35,542 nucleotides of DNA from Planctomycetota bacterium (GTDB taxonomy: Bacteria > Planctomycetota > UBA1135 > GCA-002686595): NCBI GenBank assembly GCA_016795245.1, contig JAEUIA010000066.1, positions 1-35,542 on the forward strand. Reading direction: 5' to 3'. This document shows, piece by piece, positions 18,733 to 27,157 of this stretch. A program made the position numbers and the translations under genes. Position 1 is the first letter of the stretch. Every line of letters starts with the position of its first letter. A model generated the notes under the pieces. The model did not search any database and was not told the origin of the DNA. It saw nothing but the letters and a program-made list of their open reading frames with translations.

Positions 18733-18971
18733 TGCGTGCGGGATTTCAGGGCTGTTCGAGCGTGAGTGGGGTGGACAGACTGCGGACCGACTCTGCGTGA
18801 GGCGCGAACCAGGCATCGCGCTCCACGGGCTTGAGAATCGAGGGCAGACCTTGCGCGCTTCTGAAGCGACCTACAAAAAAATCGGCGCCCAGCGCGCTTC
18901 AGACCTGCTCAAGGAACAGCCTCGATCCTGGAATCGTAGACTCAGCCCTGCCCCTGGAGATCCCTGTCGCT

Positions 18972-19649
18972 TTGAACCACAAAATCCTGCTCGTCGAAGA
19001 CGATGAAAAGCTGGGCTCCCAGATCGTGGACCACCTCACGAAGGCCGGGTTCCAGGTCGCGTGGCTGAAGGACGGCGCCGGGGCCATGGCGGTCGACCCC
19101 TCCGGCTACGCCTTGCTGGTCCTGGACATCATGCTCCCGCGCGCGCACGGTCTCGACGTCTTGAAGCGCTGGCGCGAGCGCTCCGACAACCCGGTCCTGG
19201 TGCTGTCCGCGAAGAGCGACGCCGCGGTCAAGGTGCGCGCCCTGGAACTCGGCGCCGACGACTACATGACGAAGCCCTTCTGGCCCGAAGAACTGCTCGC
19301 GCGCGTTGCGGCGCGTCTGCGGCGGCCGGTTTTGTCGCGCCACAATCGCCTGGACGTCGGGCCGATCTCGATCGACGTGGAAGCGCGTCGCATCGAAGTC
19401 GAAGGGCACGCGCTCGAGTTGACGCCGGTCGAGTTCGAGTTGTTGATCTCGCTCGCGCGCCGCGCCGGTGCGGCGGTCACGCGCGCGTGGCTCGTCGAGC
19501 ACGTGCTCGATCCCGAAAAAGAAGGCAACGAGCGCACGCTGGACGTGCACGTGTCGCGGTTGCGCAAGAAGCTGGGGTCGCACGGCAACCTGCTCGCGAC
19601 CGTGTGGGGCGTCGGCTACCGCTTGCGCGAAAACGGGAGCGAGAGATGA
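18972..19649 (+). CDS. OmpR-family response regulator
   Basis: A 225-residue two-component regulator. The receiver domain has the acidic pair at Asp10-Asp11, the phospho-acceptor Asp52 in LVLDIMLP, Ser79, and Lys101 in TKPF. The C-terminal winged-helix DNA-binding domain spans about 126-222 and ends with the typical HVSRLRKKLG and VWGVGYRL. I chose TTG 18972 because it gives a normal N-terminus (NHKILLVEDDE) and a usual family length, with GGAGA 11 bases upstream. The open frame extends to 18831, but that part has no family-like sequence. It is followed by its kinase with a 4-bp overlap. Targets are unknown; the divergent peroxidase gene 239 bp upstream is a candidate. Confidence 0.92.
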   Translation: MNHKILLVEDDEKLGSQIVDHLTKAGFQVAWLKDGAGAMAVDPSGYALLVLDIMLPRAHGLDVLKRWRERSDNPVLVLSAKSDAAVKVRALELGADDYMTKPFWPEELLARVAARLRRPVLSRHNRLDVGPISIDVEARRIEVEGHALELTPVEFELLISLARRAGAAVTRAWLVEHVLDPEKEGNERTLDVHVSRLRKKLGSHGNLLATVWGVGYRLRENGSER

Positions 19650-21178
19650 GACTGCGCACCCGGCTCGCGCTCACGCTCGGAGCGATCGCCGTGCCGCTCG
19701 TCGGGAGTGCGGTGTGGTTGCGCAACGATCTGGCGCAGCGCGCGGCGATTCAATCCCTCGTCGAGTACGCGCGCCTGCGGATGACGACCGGCGGCCGGGA
19801 AATGTGTGAGTCCGCGCCGATGCAATTCCAGGAACCGCCGCCCGGGCCGCGCGGAGGTGAGCCGCGGCCGCCGCCGTGGATGCGACCGGGCGGGGAAAGC
19901 CTCGACCCGCTGGATCCTCCTCCGCCCGAAGACGGGCTCGATCCGCGCGCGGAACGCCGGCGGCGCGAATTCGAACGCCGCGCTCAGGCCGAAGCGAGCG
20001 GCGCTCGCAGACCGCCGGCGCGCGTCGAGTTGTGGGCCTACGGGCCCGACTTCCTGTCGGCCAATCCGCGCGCGGAGCCCTTTCCGCCCGAGTTGCGGTC
20101 CCGCCTGGAAGCGGGCGCGAACGAGGCCGGACTGGTCCGGGCTTCCGACGATGTGGTGACGACCACCGCGGTCGCGCGGATGAGTTGGAACAGCGGACCG
20201 TGCGCGATCGTGCTCGTGCGGCGCTTCGACCCGAATTCATCCGACGCGCTGTGGATCGATGTCCTCGGCGGCGGCGCGCTCGTGTTGCTGCTCGTCGGCG
20301 CCGTCGCGCTGGCCGTCGGTCCGATCCTGCGGCGATTGGGTCAACTCGAACAAGGTGTGCGCGCGTCCGCGTCGGGCGGCTACCAACAGGGCGTGCCGCT
20401 CACGGGTTCCGACGAGATCACCGATCTCGCCACGGCCTTCAACACGGCCGGCACCGAGGTGCGCCGGCAGATCGAAGCGGTCGAGACGCGCGAGCGCGGC
20501 TTGCGCAACTTCGTCGAGAACACCACGCACGACGTGATGCTGCCGCTCACCGTGTTGCAGGGACACCTGACGCGCCTGCGCAACGACCTTTCGAAGGACG
20601 TGATGCCCGAGCGCGAGACCGTGCGCGAGGCGCTGGAGGAATCGCACTACCTCGCGTCGCTGGTTCAGAACCTGGGCGCGGCTTCGAAACTCGAGGGCGG
20701 CGAGCCGCTCGCGCGGCGCGACCCGTTCGTGTGGAACGCGCTGGTGGACCGTGTCATCTTGCGCCACAAGACGATCGCCGCCGAGAAGGGCGTCGAACTC
20801 GACTTCGCCGTGCCCGAAGGCGCAGTGCGCGCGACCGGCGACGTGACGCTGATCGAGCAGGCCGTGTCGAACGTCGTGCACAACGCCGTGCGCTACAACC
20901 GCGCGGGCGGTCACGTGGCGGTCGTCCTCGAGGCGCGCGACGAGCGCTTCGTCGTGCGCGTCTTCGACGACGGTCCGGGAGTCGCGCCCGAGGAATTGAC
21001 GCGCATCCGCGAACGTTCCTACCGCAGTGATCTCGCGCGCGCACGCCATCCCGACGGGCTCGGGCTCGGGCTCGCGATCGCGACCGACGTGTGCGCGCGC
21101 CACGGTTTCGATCTGGAGCTGAAGGCCTCCGACGCGGGCGGTCTGGAAGTCGTGTTCCGCGGACCGCTCGCTGTCTGA
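19646..21178 (+). CDS. Sensor histidine kinase
   Basis: A 510-residue membrane kinase. Transmembrane helices lie at about 7-25 and 205-227. The external sensor between them contains a Pro/Gly-rich stretch (about 60-100) and an Arg/Glu-rich stretch (about 100-125), then a more ordinary folded part. A HAMP-like linker is at about 228-280. The phospho-acceptor is His295 in NTTHDVMLPL; the H-box has HD where most kinases have HE. Asn413 (N-box), DDGPG (G1) and GLGLGLAI at 471-478 (G2) are intact. ATG 19646 overlaps the regulator stop (ATGA). The stop is one base from the convergent permease stop. The signal sensed is unknown. Confidence 0.92.
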   Translation: MRLRTRLALTLGAIAVPLVGSAVWLRNDLAQRAAIQSLVEYARLRMTTGGREMCESAPMQFQEPPPGPRGGEPRPPPWMRPGGESLDPLDPPPPEDGLDPRAERRRREFERRAQAEASGARRPPARVELWAYGPDFLSANPRAEPFPPELRSRLEAGANEAGLVRASDDVVTTTAVARMSWNSGPCAIVLVRRFDPNSSDALWIDVLGGGALVLLLVGAVALAVGPILRRLGQLEQGVRASASGGYQQGVPLTGSDEITDLATAFNTAGTEVRRQIEAVETRERGLRNFVENTTHDVMLPLTVLQGHLTRLRNDLSKDVMPERETVREALEESHYLASLVQNLGAASKLEGGEPLARRDPFVWNALVDRVILRHKTIAAEKGVELDFAVPEGAVRATGDVTLIEQAVSNVVHNAVRYNRAGGHVAVVLEARDERFVVRVFDDGPGVAPEELTRIRERSYRSDLARARHPDGLGLGLAIATDVCARHGFDLELKASDAGGLEVVFRGPLAV

Positions 21179-21179
21179 C

Positions 21180-22397
21180 TCAGACCCAGACGAAGGCCAT
21201 CCACAGCGCCGCCACGAGCAGCGTGAGCAGCGTGACCGGCACGCCGATGCGCGCGTGCTCGCGCCAGCCGATCTCGATCCCCGCGCGTCCGGCGGCGTCG
21301 ACCACGATGATGTTGGCGATGCTGCCGACGAGGATGAAGTTGCCGGCCAGCGTGCTCGCGAGCGCGAGGATCGGGCCAGCGAGCGGGTGGGTCGCCGTCG
21401 GCAGGAGCAGCATCGTCGCCGGGACGTTGGACACGAGGTTCGAAAGGACCGCGCTGCCGGCGAACAAGGTCCGCGGTTCGCTCGGATCGATGCCTACGTC
21501 GCGCAGCGAGGCCAATCCTCGTTCGAGGAGCCCTGAGTCCGCGAGCGCGTGGTTCACGACGAAGAGCCCCATGAAGAGCACCAGCAGTTGTCCGTCGACT
21601 TGCGCCAACACTTCGCGCGAGCGGTTGCGGCGTGAGACCAGCAGCAGCCCCGCTCCGGCCAGCGCCGTGATCTCGCGCGGCCAGTCGGTGAAGAGAAACG
21701 CCGCCATGACGAGCACGGTGACGAGGCCGGCCTTCCACGCGCCGGCGCGATCGAAGGCCAGAGGTGTCGCGCGCGGCGTGCTCACGGCGAGCGGCGGCGC
21801 TGCACCGCGCATGCTGCGCACGCACACCCACCACACGATTCCGAGTCCGATCAGAACCGGCACGGCCGCAAGGGCCGTGTAGCGCGCGAAATCCAGGCCC
21901 AGGGCCTGGCCGACGAGGATGTTCTGCGGGTTCCCGATCAAGGTCGCCGCGGAGCCCACGTTGCTCGCGCAGCACAGGGCCAACAGGAGCGGGATCGGCG
22001 CAACACCGCGTCGTGTGCTGCTCTCCAAAAGGAGCGGCGCCAGGGCGAGGCACACGACGTCGTTCGTCAACACCGCCGAGAGTGCGCCCGCGACGAGGAT
22101 CAGGATCGCGAACAGCTTGGGCGTGGACACGTCGAGTTCGGCGATGCCGGTGCTGATGCGCGCGTAGAAACCGCTGACGCGCAGGTTGGCGGAGATCACC
22201 ATCATCCCGAACAACAGCGCGATGGTCGGCACGTCGATCGCGTTCCAGGCCGCGCGGGGTGTGACGGCGCCCGTGGCCACGAGCGCGATCGCACCGAGCA
22301 GCGCGATGCCGGTGCGGTCGAGCGCCAACCCGGGCAGCCCGCCGAGCAGCATGCCCAGGTACACGAGTCCGAAGACGACGAGAACGGTGGTTTCCAA
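21180..22397 (-). CDS. ArsB/NhaD-superfamily anion permease
   Basis: A 405-residue inner-membrane transporter with about 11 hydrophobic segments. The first half carries LTNDVVCLALAPLLL and the signature SNVGSAATLIGNPQN. The second half carries a related pattern (SNLVSNVPATMLLL, then GNFILVGSIANIIV). This inverted duplication with an N-P-Q-N hairpin is typical of the ArsB/YbiR/SLC13 ion transporter superfamily, which moves arsenite, dicarboxylates, sulfate or sodium. No arsenic genes are nearby, so arsenite is not favoured. The best start is TTG 22397, just before the first membrane helix (ETTVLVVFGLVYLG). The open frame continues upstream through the divergent glycosyltransferase gene, which is not credible. 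Confidence 0.85.
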   Translation of the reverse strand: METTVLVVFGLVYLGMLLGGLPGLALDRTGIALLGAIALVATGAVTPRAAWNAIDVPTIALLFGMMVISANLRVSGFYARISTGIAELDVSTPKLFAILILVAGALSAVLTNDVVCLALAPLLLESSTRRGVAPIPLLLALCCASNVGSAATLIGNPQNILVGQALGLDFARYTALAAVPVLIGLGIVWWVCVRSMRGAAPPLAVSTPRATPLAFDRAGAWKAGLVTVLVMAAFLFTDWPREITALAGAGLLLVSRRNRSREVLAQVDGQLLVLFMGLFVVNHALADSGLLERGLASLRDVGIDPSEPRTLFAGSAVLSNLVSNVPATMLLLPTATHPLAGPILALASTLAGNFILVGSIANIIVVDAAGRAGIEIGWREHARIGVPVTLLTLLVAALWMAFVWV

Positions 22398-22484
22398 GAG
22401 CGCGGGTTTTGGACTCGAATCGTGGAGCGGCGTCTGGCCTCGTGCGGCGCGGCGGCTATCCTGCCGCACCCGGGTCCGTCCTGC

Positions 22485-23654
22485 ATGCGTGTTCTCTTCC
22501 TCACCGACTCCCTTTCGGACCTCGACGGGGTCGGGCGCTACTCGGTCTGCCTGCTGCGCGCTTTGGAAGAGGCACAGCCGGGGATCGAGATCGAAGTGCT
22601 GCTCGCGCGCAAGCACCGGCCCACGTCGAGCGACGTGCGGCCGCATTGGAAGGTCTCGGTCGCGCTGCCGCCGGATTATTTCTACTACATGTCGTTCGCG
22701 CGCTTTTGGACGAGCTTCGTGGCTTGCGCCTGGCGCGTGCGCGCGCGGGCGCGGCACGCGGATCTGGTGCACGCGATCAAGGACTACCCGCACAACTTCG
22801 CGGGCCTGTTCGGAGCGCGCCTCGCCGGTGTGCCCTGCATCGCGACGGCGCACGGGACCTACAGCGTGCAGCCGCTCCTCTCGTCGCGGCACGCGCGCCT
22901 CGCGCGCTGGACCTACGCGCGGCTCGCGGCGTTGATCTCGGTCAGTCGCTACACGAAGACGCGCCTCGAGAAGTTGCTCGACGGGCGCGCGCTCGCGCGG
23001 GAGAAGGTGCACGTGATCCCGAACGCGGTCGCGTACGAGCACTACCAGACGGCGCGCGCGGTCGGCGAGCGCGCCTGGCACGCGCAGCCCTACACGCTCG
23101 CGATCGGCGAGGTGAAAGAGCGCAAAGGGCATCATCTGTCGCTGGCGGCCTTTTGCCGCGTGGCGCCCTCACGTCCGGAGTGGCATCACTACGTGATCGG
23201 TCATGCGCTCGGCGATGCGTACGAGCAGCGCCTCCGCGACATGACCGTCGCCGCGGGTGTCGCCGATCGCGTGCATTTCCTGGGCAACATCACCGAAGAC
23301 TTGAAGATCGACCTCCTGCAGCGCGCGCGCGTCTTCGTGCACACGCCGGTGACGGCGCAGGATGGCGGATTCGAGGGCTTCGGAATCGTGTACCTGGAGG
23401 CGGCGGCGTGCGGCGTGCCTGCGATCGGCACGTTGGACAGTGGTGCGGAGGACGCGGTCGTCGACGGCAGCACGGGCTACCTCGTCGCGCAAGAGGTCGA
23501 GGCCGTGACCACGGCACTCACGCGGCTGATCGATGAGCCTGCGCTCTGCAAGCGCATGGGGGAAGCGGGTCGCGCACACGCCCGCACCAGTTCCTGGCGC
23601 GACAACGCCGAGCGCGTGCTCGAGATCTACGCGGCGAGCTTGCGCTCGCGCTGA
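22485..23654 (+). CDS. GT4 family glycosyltransferase
   Basis: A 389-residue retaining glycosyltransferase of the GT-B fold. The N-terminal Rossmann domain begins RVLFLTDSLSDLDGVGRYS, with the Gly-rich acceptor loop. The C-terminal donor domain begins near IGEVKERKGHH. The E-x7-E motif appears as EGFGIVYLE followed by AAACGVPAIGT, which binds the nucleotide-sugar. It probably adds a sugar to a membrane lipid or surface glycan on the cytoplasmic face. ATG 22485 gives a normal family start; a GTG at 22422 in the same frame would add unlikely residues. It is divergent from the permease with an 87-bp gap, and belongs with the glycan genes that follow. Confidence 0.9.
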   Translation: MRVLFLTDSLSDLDGVGRYSVCLLRALEEAQPGIEIEVLLARKHRPTSSDVRPHWKVSVALPPDYFYYMSFARFWTSFVACAWRVRARARHADLVHAIKDYPHNFAGLFGARLAGVPCIATAHGTYSVQPLLSSRHARLARWTYARLAALISVSRYTKTRLEKLLDGRALAREKVHVIPNAVAYEHYQTARAVGERAWHAQPYTLAIGEVKERKGHHLSLAAFCRVAPSRPEWHHYVIGHALGDAYEQRLRDMTVAAGVADRVHFLGNITEDLKIDLLQRARVFVHTPVTAQDGGFEGFGIVYLEAAACGVPAIGTLDSGAEDAVVDGSTGYLVAQEVEAVTTALTRLIDEPALCKRMGEAGRAHARTSSWRDNAERVLEIYAASLRSR

Positions 23655-23693
23655 GCGGGCACCGCACGCTCGAACACGCTCCGCTTGGGCGCG

Positions 23694-24038
23694 TCAGGTC
23701 TTCTCTTCGACCGACGGCCGGAAGCGGAACATGGTCTTCTCCAGGCTGCCTTCGAACGCCATCGGCCCGTTCAAGCCCGGGATCAAGATGCGCAGCGGAT
23801 GGTCGGCGTCGAGTTCACAGCCGAGGCGCTCGAGTTCCGTCAGCGTGGTGCGCAGTTCGCGCTTTTCGATCGCAAGGCGCGCCACCAGCTCGGTGTTGTC
23901 GTCGCCGCGCTGGCGCTCGCCCAGCTCCTTCTCCAAGGCGTCGACGGCCCGCATGCGATTCTTGATCTCGCGACCGATCGACACGAGCAGCGGCAGGAGC
24001 TTTTCGGCGGCATCTTCGTCGTAGGCTTGCTTTTTCAT
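23694..24038 (-). CDS. DUF2203-like small protein
   Basis: A 114-residue soluble, mostly helical protein. Two long helices (residues ~10-45 and ~48-80) are rich in Glu, Leu and Arg and could form a coiled coil. They are followed by a short beta-type tail with GCELDADHP, IPGLNGP and FRFRPS. This layout resembles the DUF2203 family of uncharacterised proteins. ATG 24038 has GGAGA upstream. It lies on the opposite strand between the two glycosyltransferases and is convergent with the first (39-bp gap). No function is known, and the family call is moderate. Confidence 0.7.
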   Translation of the reverse strand: MKKQAYDEDAAEKLLPLLVSIGREIKNRMRAVDALEKELGERQRGDDNTELVARLAIEKRELRTTLTELERLGCELDADHPLRILIPGLNGPMAFEGSLEKTMFRFRPSVEEKT

Positions 24039-24151
24039 CGCGGGTCTCCGTTGCGAATCTAGCGGGTCGCTGCCGGCAGGGGCTGGACCATTAGAGCACA
24101 CCGGCCGATATGATCTTCGGCTGGATCCCCGACTTCGGGACCCACAATCTC

Positions 24152-25429
24152 GTGCGCATCCTCTTTTTGAACGACCTCCACGACCCGCGCATCGGCAGTT
24201 CGATCCGCCAGATGTATCAGGAGGGGGAACGGTTGCGCGAGCTGGGTCACGAGACGGCGCTCGTCAGCGCGGTCCAGGACCGGGCGCTCAGCACGCCCAC
24301 GCAGATCGAAGGCATGGACGTGTTCCGCTTGTGGTCGGACTACAACGTGCGCTTTCGCGGCTGGCGCTCGCTGGACAATCCGTCGGTGCGTGAACCGCTC
24401 GCGCGCGTGCTCGCCGAGTGGAAGCCCGACGTCGTGCACAGCCACCTCCTGCACACGCATCTGTCCTACGACGCCTTGCGCGCGGCGCGCGAGAGCGGCG
24501 CGGCGGTCGTGTTCACGGCGCACGACGTGATGACCTTCTGCTACCAGAAGCTCACGTGTTTCCACGGCGGCGAAGCGCGCGGCGGGCGCGAGCGCGATTA
24601 CGAGGCCTACTGGCAGAAGTGCATCCCGTGCCAGCGCCTGCGCTGGAATCCGTGGCGCAACGCCGCGATCCGCAAGCGCTTGAACCGCGACGTGCACCGC
24701 TTCACGGTCGTGTCGAACGAGTTGGGCGAGGCTATCCGTCGGAACAAGATCCGCGTCGACCGCACGATCCACAACGCCGTGCGCGAACAGGAGCGCCTGC
24801 CTGACGCGCAGGCGGTGGCGGCCTTCCGCACGCGCTTCGGCCTGGAAGACAAGCTCGTGATCGCGATCGCCGGACGCCTGCACGAGCAGAAGGGCGTGCA
24901 CCAGCTGTTCAAGATGTTGGAGCTCCTGGCGCCGCGTTTTCCGAACCTGCGCCTGATCCTGATGGGCAAGCGCGACTTGTACGAGACGCAGTTCCGCGCA
25001 CAAGCCGAACAGCTCGGCGTCGCGTCGCGCATCGTCACGACCGGCTGGTTGGACGGCGCCGATCTGCAGTGCGCGTACGCCGCGACCGACGTGTTCGCGA
25101 CGCCGTCGATCTGCTTCGACACCTTCGGCATGGTGAACCTCGAAGCGATGGAGCATTCGAAACCCGTGGTCGCGACCGAGTTCGGCGGCAGCCGCGAAGT
25201 CGTGGTCGACGGCGTGACGGGGTTCGTGCGCAATCCCTTCGACGTGGAAGCTTTTTCCGAGGCCATCGCGCGACTGCTCGCGGACAGTGCGCTGCGCGCG
25301 CGCTTCGGCGCCGCCGGGCACGCGCGTCTCTTGGAGCGCTTCACGATCGAGCGTTTGACGGCGGAATTCCTCGACGAATATCAGCGCGCCCTCGCCGCGC
25401 GTGCCGCACACGAGGCGACTGTCCGCTGA
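24152..25429 (+). CDS. GT4 family glycosyltransferase with a Cys-bearing N-terminal insert
   Basis: A 425-residue GT-B glycosyltransferase. The Rossmann start is RILFLNDLHDPRIGSSIRQM. The acceptor domain carries four cysteines in a pattern also seen in other GT4 enzymes: FCYQKLTC, then KCIPC some 35 residues later, which may bind zinc. The donor domain has GRLHEQKGVHQL and the E-x7-E region DTFGMVNLEAMEHSKP. I prefer the GTG at 24152 because it starts exactly at the first beta strand. An in-frame ATG at 24110 would add 14 residues and is the alternative. It probably works with the other glycan genes here on a surface polysaccharide or glycolipid. Confidence 0.9.
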   Translation: MRILFLNDLHDPRIGSSIRQMYQEGERLRELGHETALVSAVQDRALSTPTQIEGMDVFRLWSDYNVRFRGWRSLDNPSVREPLARVLAEWKPDVVHSHLLHTHLSYDALRAARESGAAVVFTAHDVMTFCYQKLTCFHGGEARGGRERDYEAYWQKCIPCQRLRWNPWRNAAIRKRLNRDVHRFTVVSNELGEAIRRNKIRVDRTIHNAVREQERLPDAQAVAAFRTRFGLEDKLVIAIAGRLHEQKGVHQLFKMLELLAPRFPNLRLILMGKRDLYETQFRAQAEQLGVASRIVTTGWLDGADLQCAYAATDVFATPSICFDTFGMVNLEAMEHSKPVVATEFGGSREVVVDGVTGFVRNPFDVEAFSEAIARLLADSALRARFGAAGHARLLERFTIERLTAEFLDEYQRALAARAAHEATVR

Positions 25430-25466
25430 AGTGCGCCGCTTTCTGCCGATAAGGAGCAGGCGCACG

Positions 25467-25485
25467 ACGGCCGCTGGAGGGCCGT
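25467..25485 (+). terminator. Possible weak hairpin terminator
   Basis: ACGGCC pairs with GGCCGT around a 7-base loop, followed by TTCGGTT. It lies 38 bp after the glycosyltransferase stop and before the radical SAM gene. The stem is short and the T run is poor, so it may only attenuate transcription or be chance. Confidence 0.35.
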
Positions 25486-25636
25486 TTCGGTTGCGAGAAG
25501 CTCACGTGCAGGGTAGATTTGAACCCGACCCGGCTCCGCCCGATCCGGCTCACGGGGCCTCCTGCCCCGCACTCGCGCTCGCCTCAGCCGCAACGTGACG
25601 CACCCGCCCTTGGCCCTCGAAGAATCGAACTGACCG

Positions 25637-27079
25637 ATGCGCAAGACTCTACTCACCTACGTGAAACCCCACGTCCAGGAAGACCCCCTGGCGATGATCC
25701 TGGGTATCCCGTACCTCGGCGCAGCTCTGGAAAAAGAACAACTGCCGGTCGAACTGTGCGACGAGCGCATCGTCAACGACCAGTACATGCGCGAGGCGAT
25801 CGAGCGCAACGACATCATCGGCTTCGACGCGCTGACGCCGAACATCCGCCGCGCGATCGCGTGGGCCAAGTACGCGAAGTCGCGCGGCAAGACGACGATC
25901 ATGGGCGGGCCGCACGCGTCGGTCGACCAGGGCATCTTTCTGGACTCGGGCCACTTCGACTTCGTGTTGAAGGGCGAGGCGGAAGAGACGCTGCCGCGTT
26001 TCGTGAAGGCCTTCGAGGGCGACGACTGGAAGGCTCTGGGCGAAGTGCCCGGGCTCGCGGCCGTGAAGGAGAAGTCGATCATCATCGACAACCCGGCACC
26101 GCCGTTGATCAAGAAGCTCGACGAGTTGCCGATGCCGGCGCGGCATCTGTTGCCGATGGAGCGCTACTTCGCGCTCAACCCCGAGCGACTGGCGTACGTG
26201 TTCACGACGCGCGGCTGTCCCTTCAAGTGCATCTTCTGCCAGAAGGAGCTGACCGGCCGCGGCTTCCGCGTGCGCTCGACGGAGATGATCGTCGACGAGC
26301 TCGAACACATCGTCAAGACCTACAACCCGGGCGTGATCCTCTTCGTCGACGAGATCTTGACCTTGCGCCGCAAGCGCATCCACGAGATGTGCGATGAGAT
26401 CCTGCGCCGCGGTTTGAAGTTCGAGTGGATCGCGAACACGCGCGCGGATTGCGTCGACTATCCGCTGTTGAAGCACATGCACCGCGCCGGTTGCAGACGC
26501 ATCTACTACGGCTGGGAGTCGGGCAGTCAACGCATGCTCGATGTGTTGAAGAAGGACCTGACGCCGGAAGTGATCATCGAAGCCGCGCGCATGACGCGCC
26601 GTGCGGGGATCTGGGCCAAGGTGTATCTGATCGTCGGTTCGCCGGGTGAAACGCTGCAGGACATCCAAGAGACCGAGAAGGTCTTGAAGCTCGCCGGTCC
26701 GGACCTCGTGCGCGTCAGTGTGTTCAATCCGTTGATCGGCACGGAGAGTTGGGACGGGTATCTCGCCAACATCGACTTGACGGATCTCTCTGAGAACTAC
26801 GTGAGTTCGAACCGCTCAGCCTACAAGCACGAGCACTTCACGCAGGTCGAGCTGGAAGAGCTGCGCAAGAACATGGTCCGCAGCTACGAGCGCTGGTACT
26901 ACGGCTATCCGCAGCGCGCGCGGCGCTTCATGGAGCGCGCCATGTACTACATGGAGAATCCGCAGTTCGGCAAGAAACGCGTCGGTCGCGCCCTCGGCCT
27001 CGTGCCGCCGCCGAAGAGTGCCAATGTGCACGACAAGGTGATGGATCGCGCGCGCGAAGCGGCCGCGAATCGCGTCTGA
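25637..27079 (+). CDS. B12-binding-type radical SAM protein
   Basis: A 480-residue enzyme of the BchE/class B radical SAM type. Residues ~1-125 form a cobalamin-binding-like Rossmann domain with DIIGFDALTPN and MGGPHAS. The radical SAM core follows, with the cluster motif RGCPFKCIFCQK (Cys194, Cys198, Cys201), which binds a [4Fe-4S] cluster and SAM. WESGSQRMLDVLKK and YLIVGSPGET are typical of the core. The C-terminal ~80 residues are helical and basic. Members do difficult methylations or rearrangements on lipids, pigments and natural products. Whether cobalamin is bound cannot be told; the classic DxHxxG motif is absent. ATG 25637 lies 207 bp after the glycosyltransferase. A role in lipid or glycan modification is inferred from context. 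Confidence 0.9.
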   Translation: MRKTLLTYVKPHVQEDPLAMILGIPYLGAALEKEQLPVELCDERIVNDQYMREAIERNDIIGFDALTPNIRRAIAWAKYAKSRGKTTIMGGPHASVDQGIFLDSGHFDFVLKGEAEETLPRFVKAFEGDDWKALGEVPGLAAVKEKSIIIDNPAPPLIKKLDELPMPARHLLPMERYFALNPERLAYVFTTRGCPFKCIFCQKELTGRGFRVRSTEMIVDELEHIVKTYNPGVILFVDEILTLRRKRIHEMCDEILRRGLKFEWIANTRADCVDYPLLKHMHRAGCRRIYYGWESGSQRMLDVLKKDLTPEVIIEAARMTRRAGIWAKVYLIVGSPGETLQDIQETEKVLKLAGPDLVRVSVFNPLIGTESWDGYLANIDLTDLSENYVSSNRSAYKHEHFTQVELEELRKNMVRSYERWYYGYPQRARRFMERAMYYMENPQFGKKRVGRALGLVPPPKSANVHDKVMDRAREAAANRV

Positions 27080-27113
27080 TTCGCGCCGGCCACACCGGTG
27101 CAGGACACGACCG

Positions 27114-27132
27114 CGACGCCCTTCCGGCGTCG
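27114..27132. terminator. Possible bidirectional hairpin between convergent genes
   Basis: A 7-bp stem (CGACGCC with GGCGTCG) closes a 5-base loop CTTCC. It sits between the radical SAM stop (27079, plus) and the secreted-protein stop (27158, minus). No T tract follows. The placement supports a terminator, the lack of a U run weakens it. Confidence 0.4.
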
Positions 27133-27157
27133 AGACCGTGCCCGGCATTTCTCTCGT

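Noticed and set aside
21180..22397. Arsenite resistance (ArsB) as a specific call
   Set aside because: No arsR, arsC or other arsenic gene is nearby and the superfamily covers many anions.
22442..22469. Inverted repeat GTGCGGC/GCCGCAC upstream of the first glycosyltransferase
   Set aside because: Seven bases of pure GC with a 14-base loop are expected by chance in this genome, and nothing else supports an operator.
22398..23135. N-terminal extension of the anion permease frame to 23135
   Set aside because: It would overlap most of the divergent glycosyltransferase and has no membrane or family character; the TTG at 22397 fits the first helix.
25430..25636. Possible cobalamin riboswitch before the B12-type radical SAM gene
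   Set aside because: No B12-box-like sequence or multi-stem structure was seen; only one short hairpin.
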